Assembly: GCF_029227915.1 (NCBI RefSeq)
Contig: NC_079878.1
Span: 1,116,001-1,180,000, forward strand
Length of the DNA stretch: 64,000 nucleotides
Direction of reading: 5' to 3'
Origin: Hydractinia symbiolongicarpus
Lineage: Eukaryota > Cnidaria > Hydrozoa > Anthoathecata > Hydractiniidae
Positions 53,691 through 64,000 of this stretch are shown here, one piece after another; position 1 is the first letter of the stretch; every line of letters starts with the position of its first letter. The translations under genes and the position numbers were made by a program. The notes beneath the pieces were generated by a model. The model did not search any database and was not told the origin of the DNA. It saw only the letters and a program-made list of their open reading frames with translations.

Positions 53691-55676
53691 TAAAAATTAA
53701 AAACAGTGTTTAGTAGAAATACCAACAGTTTCGCGAGCAAAACTTTGTGTTTTTGAAAACATTTTTTGCGGACAAGAACTGAAAAACAGAAATATAAAAT
53801 TAGCTGAAAGCCAAGCAAATTAAATATTTTATTCCGTTCCTTTTCCCTGTTAAGTGTATATTCAACTTTTAATGTCGCAGAATGCGAAAAAATAAGTTGC
53901 TTTTTTCTGTTTATGTAGAACCTTTGGTTGAGTGTTGATTTAAGTTGAAAAATGTGAAATAGAAGAAGGATAAAAGTTTTACTTTTTTATTTAACCAAGA
54001 GATAATTATACCTTCTTTCCACTAGTTCCTTCTCGCTTTTCTTTTTTAAAAAAAATCATATTTGTCGATTAATTTTCGTCAAAAATGGATTATTTTTTAT
54101 TTCGTTTTTTCCATTAGCAACATTGACGACTCCATAATGAATTAGAGCATGTATTGGTTCCATTAAAAGAAGTTTATTGCGGTAGAAAATACAGAATTTT
54201 TAGGGAAGAAATTTTGACGGTAATTTTTACGCAATTCTCATATTTCTACCATTTGTTTTCTGTACGAACACTTCATCGACTGAAATAACTACAGCTATAC
54301 GTAAACGAAATTTTCAAACCTTTATATAATCATTATTCCAAAAAAAAAAAATATTTACTATTTTACAACTTTAGACAGACGATTAGAAAAAACCGATATA
54401 GTAAAAATTCTCTTTTCATTTAAAGTGAAAAGGTGATTTAATTTTCCCAGCCGTAATTTGTGACCTGCAATTCAGGCGCTCTAAGGAGTCTGCATTAAAA
54501 AAAAAATCTTTGACTTTTTTGCCAAAGTACCTTTTCTTGCAGAATAAGCAAAAAGGAATCAATCCTGCAAAAAATCGTGTCCTGCAAAAAAATAAAGTTC
54601 AAAAATTTAGGAGAGGAAAGGAGTTCGCAAAAAAAACAATTCGCAGACAGATCACAACACTCCCAAAATAAATTTTTAAAATTTACATATATTAAGCCTG
54701 GTTCACATTTGCTAACCCAGCGCAAACGCAACATACGCATGAGCAATCTTAATTTTTTTAATTCAATCAAGACGTTCACACTTCTTTTGTCATTAGAAAA
54801 CGAATATTTCCAAAGGAACGTGTTTTATCAGCTTTTTTTCAAAAAAATCCTTTTTCAATCCTTTTATAATATTCCTGACCTAATATTCCTGACAAATTTG
54901 TACAATTTTTTTTATTTTTATTCTTAAGAATTTTCTCACCTATGTTTACGCTTTTCAAAACTGTCTTGCGTGGAGCTTATGCTTGCGTCAAAGTCAGACA
55001 ATTCAATGTATAGATATTTATGGGTACGGAGACTCTATAAAAATAATCTAGAATAATCTAGAGAATTCTATAAAATACATAAACTTGTGAACAGTTGAAG
55101 GTATAATATTTAACATCCTAACAACATAACATTCTTATATGCATAGGAAGTTATAATCACGAGTTAAATCATTTTTTTAAAAATAAAATTCTAATTACAC
55201 ATTCTCTTGTTATTACAAGTTATATCTTTATCCCTCTGTTTTTAAAGTTCATTTATAAGAAAGGAAATCAATTTTTTCTTTTTCTTCTCATGACATAGCA
55301 GTAGCCACCATCTTCTAAAGTACATTATGTTGTTATTGCATTTTCTGTACGACGGTCCTGCAGTAACAAGTGTGGACTGCATAAAACCAAAAAAACGTTT
55401 TAATCAATTTGTATTTTAAAATTTTAAAGGATATGACAAATACGAAGGGAGAAAGTTTTTCACAAACAGTCAAACTATCAAAGAAAAGAAGCTTCATTCA
55501 AACAATAAATTACAATTGTTCAAATAACCAATCAGTCTAGATATTACCAATGTGCGTGGGAAGGTATGTTAACATATCTTCAGCTGAAATTTTAACTCTG
55601 TTTCTTTTATAGTGACAAAGATTAAATATCATTAATACAATTGTAAAAAGCAGGTTTCAGTAGCCAATACACCTAA

Positions 55677-55738
55677 CCTCGTCCCAGGGTCTTGTGACCC
55701 CCAAGCCGTTAAAAGGCAAAATACCTTGGGAACGAGAT
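55677..55738. repeat. Foldback MITE-like copy (CCTCGT...family)
   Basis: The ends CCTCGTCCCAGGGTCTT and ACCTTGGGAACGAGATT are inverted. The copy is short (about 62 bp) and non-coding. Confidence 0.65.
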
Positions 55739-58302
55739 TGTAATACACCGTACTTAATTTAGATGGGTATAGAAGCATTGAGAACAAAAAATTATTTCCC
55801 TCGACTGATAGTATGAAATAATATTTTTGAACATCTGTTTAGGGAAGAAAGATGTAATAAGAATGCTTGGCGTAAACACTTATCGGTAATAATTAAAAAA
55901 TACAGTAGATGTTAGCCTTGATGAAATCATTTTTTCGCAACCAATAAGGTTTAATTGCCGCCATTATAGTGTGAGAATTTAATTTAAAACTTCAAAACTT
56001 ACCTTTCACGAAATTTAATTTGGTATGAAACGACTAATAATTTTACCAATTGTTTTTTTTTACCCGCATAAAATTTTAAAATACATAATTTGTATTATTT
56101 TTATATTAATTTATTTATTATAATTATATTTTAAACTCTTAAATTCGCTAAAGTTCTGCTCCTCGGAGCTAACCATAGTACAAAGGGACAAAGACTCGCC
56201 CACACCCTCTCCCCCCCACACCCCACGAAACAATTGGCTTCCTGCAGGATTGTTGATACCAGCAATTGCATATATTATAGCTAATTAATGAACCATAATT
56301 ACAAAAAAGCCTTTCTTGTCAAATTAACCAGTTTTTCTACGTAAGATAATTTTTTTAAATATGCAATTAAAGCAATTAAACGTTATCTTGATCAATTTAG
56401 CAAATTTAGATATAACATCATGTGATTTACATATCACATAATTTAAAAGGGATGAATCAGGATGTAATCAGTGAAGATAGATCCTTTCCAATTAACACCA
56501 ACAATTGATCATTCTCGTCATGACGTTGCAAATCAATTTTGGGAATGAATCTGTTTACTTCTCTCTTTTAACTTCTGCTTTTCCTTGAATTGAATCTTTT
56601 TATTAAAAAAGCACATGAGTCTGCATAAAGAAAACAACAGAAATGTAAAAAAAAGTTTCAATACTGGCGCCGTTCTCTTTTTTCCTTCTTCAAAAAAATA
56701 TCATCTTGTACCTGTAAAATCTTTGAGGCCACTCTACTACAAAACTGCTCATCACTGGATAGAGCTCAATTTTTGCCATATTTCAGCACAGAAATCCTAA
56801 CATAAAAATTTCGAATTTAGGCTGTTATTAGCATTTGGCGGGTCATGAAAAAAGTGCCCGAAAAGTCAGTATATGAAAAAGTGTGGGCGACCTTTTGGAG
56901 TAAATATTTTTTTATTTCCTTGATCTCCTTTGGTCTATTAGTTTTTGTTTTGGTATTTTAAAGTTTTAATCCTAACCTAACATTTTTTTTTGATTTTCAT
57001 TATCTAAAGGTTAGGAATCCTTTACTGAAGTTATAAAAAAAAACGCTAAAACATCGAGTACCGAAAAAATACGTGGTTTGTTTAGTACAATGTATTATGT
57101 ATTTTTGATAGGCTGATTTTAGTTTTAATTTAACTTTCTTTAACACCTAAATAATTACAGATTGAAGACAGATCACTTACCAAAAGCTTAATGACAGTAA
57201 TCTATTTTTCAGCCTTATTATGAGAATGATGTCAGCAAATTTAGTCAATTATGTAGAGACTTAATGGAACAATTACGGAAACTAAAGTAATTTCTGATGA
57301 AAAAGTTACTGTCAACCAGTATCATGAAGAAAAAACACAGACATTATCCTGCCAACCAACCAGACTTCAGAGACAAGAACCCGATAAAATAATTATCAAG
57401 AGAAGTTGTTGTTTTTAAAAAATGAATAATTCATGTCATTTATAGGCATGATTAACATTCTTTAACAACTTCTCTGCCAACAAAATTATAAACGACTTCT
57501 AATTCTCAGACAGTTAATCATATTTAATTATCGCTTGTTTCTTAGTTTTTTTGTGTTTTTACCAACAATTTGTCTCTTTGTATTAATTTTAATGTTAATT
57601 TTAAAATTCATCTTTTAAATAAACGCTTTGGGCATGAATTATTTTAAGAACTTAACCTAAGCAGCGTTTATGTAAACTTCACCTAAAAGAAACAGTACAG
57701 TTTTCCCCGCCCTTGTGCGAGAAGAGCTAAGTCCGCGGTAAAGCATAAATGATTTTCCAAAATTGTTATGTAGTGTGACATAAAAACTTGAATTTGATAA
57801 TTTTAAAGAGGTGCTGTAGAAAAAAACGTGTAATCCATCATCATCCATATCTTCCTGATATTTTCGACAAATGTCGTGAAAACATTGCAACCAAAATGAT
57901 AAAACAAGCTATAAAAATCTTAAAATACCAAAAAATTGATTACAATTGTTTTAAATAAACAACTAAGGTTAAACCCAAAATTCAAAGTTGTTTATTTTTT
58001 GCTGTCATAAATTTAGTTTTTTAAACTTTAACTCTTTTTTAATAAACACCCTCTGGTTAACAAGCTGGGCATTAAAATTTACTTGCATCCTAGCACTAAT
58101 TGTTTTTTGATTGGTTGATTATTTAAAAAAATGAAGAAATTGTTGGTTAGTTTTATTAATCGAGATCGCTACTGTTATGGTGTATTTTTACCGCGCTATT
58201 TAGAACAAAGAGAATCCTTAACAACTGCGGAAAGTTGTACAAACTGCATGTAAAAATATACTTCATACATATATACAGATTTAGGTTAAAAAAATTTAGA
58301 TA

Positions 58303-58352
58303 GACATTCATTCATTCATTCATCCATTTATTCCTTCATTCATTCATTCGTC
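58303..58352. repeat. (ATTC)n microsatellite
   Basis: The sequence is an interrupted run of ATTC tetranucleotides with CCATT and CCTTC variants. Confidence 0.85.
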
Positions 58353-59259
58353 TAGTCATTCAGTTTTTACTTTATTTTGGTACTGTAATTTCTCAGTACC
58401 AAAATATGTGATCAGGTCGTGCACTTTCACGACGTGAAGGGACTATAATGCATTTCATGTCCCTTATGGCATTACTGACATGATTTTTTTTTATTATCTA
58501 GTGTATGATTTTCAATTTACAAAAACATTTTCTATATCCTATTTTCAAAAGGTATTAAAGAGTATATATTTTTTGTCCTTAAGTAAAATACATGGGGACT
58601 CTATGTCCGAGCTCACCCCAAAGTTAAATTTATGTGTTGTTCCTTCAGAACAGAAAGAACTAACAAAATGGCGGGCTGACGTCCCGTCTCCCTGTTCATT
58701 TTAACATAAAGGGATTAGTCTACAGAAGCAAATGACTTTAAAGTCATTTGCCTCGCCTAAGATAAATAAAACACTGTTTTTACGAATCGAAAAACATAGA
58801 AGAAGATGATGAAGAAAGAAGACTAATCTAATGCAATATTTTTTTATGTCTAAGCATTAGACCAATAATTAATGAGATAGGGAAGAATAATATTTAATAA
58901 TTAATAACTATTTAGAACTAATGAAAGAGACAATAAAATACAGAGACAATAAAATTAAAATTTCTGGTACGAAAGAGAAAAAATAAAAAAAAATAAAACG
59001 AAACACGAAAAACGAACGGGGAAGCAAAAAATAAATCGAAAAAAAATTAAATATGATTAACTGTCTAAAGAACGTCGTTTGTAATTTTGTTGGCAGAGAA
59101 GTTGTTGAAGAATGTTAAGCATGTCTATAACGACAACTTTGATATTTGATATTTGCCGAGGCTGATATTTGTCAAAAAGTTAAGAAAAGTGAGCTACAAA
59201 CAAAAAAATACCACATACTTTTTTTAAAAGCAACACAAGAATTGGCTGACGCTTTTAAA

Positions 59260-62001
59260 CTATTTTTCACTTGTTGCTTGTAAACTACCAACTGTCTCTA
59301 TCCTCCTAGCTAGGCAAGGAAGTTTAAATTCACGTGTTGACTTTTTAGTGGTGTGATCGAAACTTGTAATTACATCTCTCATTACATGCATAACACCTCT
59401 GTATGAGAATAATCTCGGAAACGAAATTTTTGTTGTTTCTTTTTTTATACTTTTAGGCTGACTCACAAGCTGTTTTTTGTTAGCAAAAAATTTCAGCCAT
59501 GTGTTGCCTTTAAGATGTTGCTTATTTTTTTAAAAAAAAGCATGTATTTTTATAGAGAACGTGTAAGGGAAGTTTTTGTCGAGTCATCAATTTATAAAAA
59601 CAGGATAACGAAGTACGTGAATTAAATCTAATAAGTAAATACAGAAACATAAAGAACTTAAGTATACGACTGACAATCAAAGATAACATCGAGCACTGTA
59701 TCTATAGTAACCTAGACTTTACTTACACCCAGTTCCAATATTAAAAAATCGGAAAACATTTTTTCTTATAACTCTCTCCACCCCTTTCCCGTAATCATCC
59801 AAAATGAAAAGAATTTGTAGTAGAATTGGGAATTACTTTCAATAAAACTATCATAAAAACAAACAAAATAATCTAATGTCCTGACAAAGAGATCACAATA
59901 ATTTAAAGAAATGTTATATCATTCCTGTTTCAGATCCCACTTAACTTTTTATCACCCCCTCCCCCTCTTCTCTGCTCTTTAATAAGCCCCTCCCTCTACA
60001 ATGAGGCTATCGCTGTTAAGGTTAACTGATCTATTATAATCACAGGCTAAACTGCGGCCACAAAAGAGAGAATTCTCCTTCTAAAATCTCTGTTTAACCG
60101 ATACCGCACTTAAATTAGGCTCATGTATATCTTTTTTGGTTAATTGGATTTTCTGATATGACTAAGAATGAACCGTGCTTGAAAAAGAACGACTTGGAAT
60201 ATCTTAAATCACATATCAACATTCTGTCCGCAATGGTAGGAAATACAAACCACACAATGGCCCACTGTTTTGATTACACAATTGTTAAATGAATGTGTCC
60301 AACCTCGTCCCAAGGGCCCTTTTTCATCTACGTCGTGGCAATCAGCACGTAACTGAGAACTAAGGACAGGACTGAAACGTGTCTTGAAAAATTTGTCATC
60401 TAACTTCAGGATAAATTTGAATTAGATACGCAGGTGTCTTATATCAAAATGTGGATAGTTCACAAATGATGGCATGAAAATTGCGTTTTCGTCATCTAGA
60501 TTTTAAGGCCAAGGATTTTTTGCCACTAACCTACATGTGGAATCTTCAAAAATTAAGAAACTTTTACTACCACATTCTATGTCTACTTGTTTCTAACTAA
60601 TTCTTACAATTAATTGAAGAAAAATGCTTAATTTCTTTTTTCTTTCTTTTTTATTTTAAAACCAACTAATCCAAAGATTAAAGAAACTTTTAGAACTAGC
60701 TATTTATTTGATATAAGAAACCCCTTTTTACTAGAAAAATTAAGAAACTAAATAAGAAACTTTTAGAACTAGAGGCCCTTCGCCAGGTTTCTTATAAAAA
60801 AAACAACGTGTATTCAGTCTAGACAAAAAATCAATGCAATACAGTAGACGTCCGTTAAATCGAACACGCAAGGGACTAAAAAATGAACGAATTAGCGAAA
60901 TGTTCGAATTACCGGAGTTCAAATTAGGCAGCTCAAAATATAAGACTTTATTAAACCAAACTCAAGGGACTTAGCAATTTGTTCGAAACAACGGAAAGTT
61001 CGAATTAGGCGGCATTGGAATTAACGGACATTCTCATTTTCTTAATTTGTGATTCATTAGTATTCCATCACTTGACAACCTCGTCTCCGGAGCCCTGAGG
61101 ACAAGGTTGAAAACACGCCAAGCAAGATTTTTTTATCTTTATTTCATCCTACAACTACAGTAGCATTTTCTTATAAATTCGTATCAGCTCTCTGGAAGAT
61201 GAGTAAACCTTGAGAAAATCTGTTTTGCTCAATACACGCACGCACGCCTGAGGAACATAAGCAGCCGAGAAGGTGCCTAAAGTCTAAATGAAGTCGTTGC
61301 CATAAATTTGAATAAATAAAAACAAAAATATCCTCGTCAAGCAATTTTTTCTCTTAAAGCCCTGTATTAGGCAATCTCGACCCAGGGGCTTTTGCCTTTT
61401 GTCAAGTAAGCGCTAGCGGCTTTGACATAGACAACAAACCCTGGGAACGAGGATGCTGCGAGGCTAGATGTGTTCTTTTTTTACATCTTTAGAATGAGGG
61501 AAATATATACTTACAGATGCTGATGAAAGCTTAGGAGTGGAACCATCTTATTTTTAAAAACATAATGTTAGTAGTAGTACAAACAAAAATATGATTGTGC
61601 TGTAAATAACCAAATAAGTAATATACAATCTATAAAAGAATTCAGGCTGGGTACGTTCTCCAATACGTTCTTGGTTAATTTTTCAATTTCAGCCTCAACG
61701 TTCTTATAAAATAGGTTCTTAACATAAACGCGACATTCATCACAACATTTAAAATGTGGAACATGAAGACCACATATAATCAAAGGGGAGATAAAGGGAA
61801 ATTACCATCGCAGTCAAACACGTTCCAAGCTGGCAGCCGGGGGGCGATATAAAGAAAAAGAAACAATAGCTCTCAATAGAAGAGCGAAAAAACCTTTTCA
61901 TTTTTTTTCAAACATTCTAAATTTTAAAGAACTGTTTTTACCTATAACCAACCTCTTTCCCACAGGATTCTTGTTTTTCACAGGCGCTGCCCTTAGGAGA
62001 T
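59260..62001 (-). CDS. Unrecognised gene, last three exons (5' end not found)
   Basis: Three minus-strand exons chain with correct phases: 61942-62001, 61515-61546 and 59260-59469. Donors are G|GTAAAA and TCT|GTAAGT; acceptors are CGTACAG, AATAAG and AAAACAG. The joined C-terminus is about 100 residues, basic and Ser/Thr/Lys-rich. It includes APVKNKNPVGKRLVI, then DGSTPKLSSASLVSQPKSIK, FPRLFSYRGVMHVMRDVITS, and ends ETVGSLQATSEK. No start codon was found, so upstream exons lie higher in the window or beyond it. I do not recognise the family. The low-complexity linker and basic patches suggest a nuclear or cytoskeletal protein, but that is a guess. Intron 2 contains two small mobile-element copies. 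The phase agreement over three exons is the main evidence. Confidence 0.6.
60842..61030. mobile_element. Pogo/Tigger-like MITE
   Basis: The sequence CAGTAGACGTCCGTTAAATC, with several TTCGAATTA words, AAGGGACT blocks and an end GAATTAACGGACATTCTC, resembles non-autonomous pogo/Tigger elements. CGTCCGTTAA near the start is inverted as TTAACGGACA near the end. It lies in an intron of the unrecognised gene. There is no coding capacity. Confidence 0.5.
61077..61110. repeat. Short foldback remnant (CCTCGT...family)
   Basis: AACCTCGTCTCCGGAGCCC and TGAGGACAAGGTT form a minimal imperfect inverted pair. It appears to be a deletion remnant of the dispersed foldback family. Confidence 0.45.
61374..61452. 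repeat. Foldback MITE-like copy (CCTCGT...family)
   Basis: The ends AATCTCGACCCAGGGGCTT and ACCCTGGGAACGAGGAT are inverted. The core TCAAGTAAGCGCTAGCGGCT and TTGACATAG matches the copies at 1.7 and 32 kb. Confidence 0.7.
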
Positions 62002-62363
62002 CTGTACGGAATTATAATGCCGAAGTATAAAAAAACATGCGGTCTGCTTTTTTAGCGGGAATGTTGGAAGTTTTAGCGCCAACGTATGCGTTTTTCATGT
62101 GTTTTTAACGTTAAAGTAACATCAACTGTCATTTTAATAATCCTATAGTTTAGCTACTGAAGTCTCGCTGGATTTGTTACGACATAAGCATTTAAAAACA
62201 ATTTTTACTTTAGATATATCAGCACAAACATAATTTTCTTCTTCTGTTTCATTGTTTCATTATGCTTATCAGAATTTAAATGTCTTTCATGGATCTCACA
62301 GATTTAAGCACATAAGTCACCAGGTGCATCTGTTGTTGATCTAGCAGACCAGTGCAAACAACC

Positions 62364-62441
62364 AACCTTGTCTCCAAAGATTCTAGATTTAGTAAGCGCA
62401 AGCGGTCTACAAAACAGGCAACAAACACTGGGGACGAGGAT
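62364..62441. repeat. Foldback MITE-like copy (CCTCGT...family)
   Basis: The ends AACCTTGTCTCCAAAG and ACTGGGGACGAGGAT are inverted, with a diverged AGTAAGCGCAAGCGGTCTA core. Confidence 0.6.
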
Positions 62442-62509
62442 GTACAAACACCTTAACTGTTGCATCATAATTTTTCTATCAATGAGTCTATTTAGGGCTT
62501 TTTGAGAGG

Positions 62510-62600
62510 AGCGACGTTGTTCCTAGGGCTTTTTCTCTTTCTGATTCTCCCAGACGACTGTCAGAAAGAAGAAGAAACTCTGGCTGGGAACTAGGTTGGA
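62510..62600. repeat. Foldback MITE-like copy, second subtype
   Basis: The ends ACGTTGTTCCTAGGGCTTTT and CTGGGAACTAGGTTGG are inverted. The interior (CTTTCTGATTCTCCCAGACG and a GTCAGAAAGAAGAAG complement) differs from the CGCTAGCGG subtype. The copy at 344-436 may belong with it. Confidence 0.5.
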
Positions 62601-64000
62601 AACGGGGTAAAAGAACACGCTAAGGTTGCGATTATACCCGAAATCTTACTACTAGAAAATAAAAAAATATTCATATTGCGCATAATTATCGAAGTCTTTC
62701 CATATCCGTGCTGTTTTTTTTCCTTTTTTAAATACATAAAATAAGCGAGTATTTTTTCTTCCTGGTTTACGATTTTAGCAATTGATAAAGCCGTGGCGAT
62801 TTATGTGGGGAAACCCCTAAATTTAAACTCCCCCATGGTAATTTATTTTCTTTTTGCATGTAGCAAAGAGAAAATAATAAACTTAAAGTAAAAACTTTTA
62901 AGAGAAACTTTTAACGATAAGGAAGTTAACATACTTCATAGATAATTCTTTTAGAAATTACAAGAAAATGATTGTTTTCTTGTAAGAATTTTAATCTTCG
63001 TCTTAGTAGAGGCATCCCCCACGTGTGGAAAAGTTATGTATTACCAACGTAGGAGAGTGCAATTGTTTAATGTTTAATGTTTAAACTTGTAATACCGCTT
63101 TGATAAGGCACGCAAACAAAAAAATTAATATGTACACAATGGTGTGAAAACATGCTGTTCCTAACATTACAATGCTTTTATGTGCTCTGGAATTTAGTTG
63201 CAGGTAAATATTATTATAACATATTGTACAATGTTTCTTGTTGTAACCAACCAAACAAACAAACAAACACAATAGTTACAGATGAGTTGATGCAACATGC
63301 TTATAGACTTTAGCTATACAGCTGCTAGTTAACTAGCTAGTTAAACATAGCTTAAAACTCAGTTAGTCCAAAAAATGTAATTTCAATCAACAAAGGAACA
63401 GGAGGCACAAGTGTAAATGTCTTTAACCATCCAGCTACATTAACAGAGTTTACAACCTAGGAACTTTAAATCAAATCCCAATAAAGAAATAGCTGTCTCC
63501 CTAGAGGTTCTTTAGTAGCTAGCTAGCTATATGTATGCTTTAATGATTTTAAAACCAGATTTGTATTTTCTGGACTAAGTTAGCTAAACTGTGATAGTTT
63601 TGTTTGTTGGTTGATTGAAGCAAACTGTAGCTGCAAATGTGCTTGCGTCTGTTAAAAGATAACTTAGGTAACTTGGGTTATGCGATATCAAGATTACTTA
63701 TATGATAGAAAAGAAAGTCTTGATCTTTTTCATACTGTTGTTAAAATTGCGTCGATGTTAAACTGATGTTAACCGACTGGTATGATACACTAAGACTGAA
63801 AAAAGGAGACTATTTAGTGCCAATGCAAAATGTCATTCCAACCTATTCTTTGCAGAGAAAGTACCTGTGAAAAGTGTGTGCACTTTATGCAAGTAAAATA
63901 ATAGATATAATCTCAAAATTAGGTGCTCTGAAATGTATATTCCTTAAGTTTTTCCACTTTAATAGGTCTTTACATTTTTTACATATGGTTAGTGTGTTGA

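Larger units (their letters stand above)
53047..59259. other. Long intergenic interval, repeats only
   Basis: I found no supported gene in 6.2 kb. It holds GCGAAAATTA-type degenerate repeats (53210-53690), a foldback copy (55677-55738) and an ATTC microsatellite (58303-58352). Isolated splice-like sites, such as a TTTTTCAG acceptor before a 25-codon reading at 57214, are not enough to call exons. Confidence 0.5.
62002..64000. other. Window end, foldback copies and no supported gene
   Basis: Upstream exons of the unrecognised minus-strand gene may lie here, but none could be placed. A CTTTTCACAG acceptor followed by a 16-codon minus reading (about 63808-63858) is too weak to call. Foldback copies lie at 62364-62441 and 62510-62600. 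Confidence 0.45.

Noticed and set aside
55300-55400. Minus-strand Cys-containing short readings after a strong TTTTATGCAG acceptor
   Set aside because: Three frames are each open for only 15-40 codons, no upstream exon was found, and no family fits. The acceptor alone is not enough.
57214-57290. Plus-strand 25-codon terminal-exon-like reading (ending MEQLRKLK) after TTTTTCAG
   Set aside because: No upstream exon with matching phase could be placed, and a minus-strand donor overlaps the same bases.
63808-63858. Minus-strand 16-codon reading after CTTTTCACAG
   Set aside because: It is too short, with no partner exon inside the window.

Overview
This is an AT-rich, intron-rich, repeat-laden animal nuclear sequence. 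The genes point to a hydrozoan cnidarian: the window holds close relatives of two Hydra foot-peptide precursors, pedibin and the pedin precursor thypedin, next to conserved animal genes (CEP104, TXNL1, a Rab20-like GTPase). No bacterial, organellar or intact viral genes were seen. Species-level assignment is not possible from the sequence alone.

Layout. Positions 2.0-2.8 kb (minus): a two-coding-exon, 52-residue pedibin-like gene whose spliced leader carries a second small hydrophobic ORF. Positions 6.5-27.4 kb (minus): a complete CEP104 gene. I could chain 34 coding exons with every splice phase closing, giving 945 residues; its introns hold LINE, SINE and Penelope debris. Positions 27.4-33.1 kb: degraded mobile DNA, including unrecognised plus-strand coding remnants and a decayed LINE reverse transcriptase. 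Positions 33.2-34.2 kb (minus): a three-exon, 46-residue single-pass membrane micropeptide. Positions 35.3-41.9 kb (minus): a 630-residue protein of 16 beta-thymosin repeats with seven pedin-like peptides and a C-terminal CaaX box; its first intron contains Penelope-like element sequence. Positions 42.7-43.6 kb (minus): a single-exon TXNL1. Positions 44.6-52.3 kb: a tRNA-related SINE with a 15-bp target duplication, Penelope and LINE remnants, and a local 160-bp duplication. Positions 52.4-53.0 kb (plus): the Rab20-like GTPase. Positions 53-59 kb: no supported gene. Positions 59.3-62.0 kb (minus): the last three exons of an unrecognised gene whose 5' end is not visible. Positions 62-64 kb: MITE-like foldbacks and no supported gene.

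The main biological point is that relatives of both classical Hydra foot-activating peptide precursors lie on the same strand about 33 kb apart. Neither predicted precursor has a recognisable signal peptide, and the thypedin-like protein ends in a prenylation motif. These are sequence predictions; peptide release, prenylation and foot function are not shown here.
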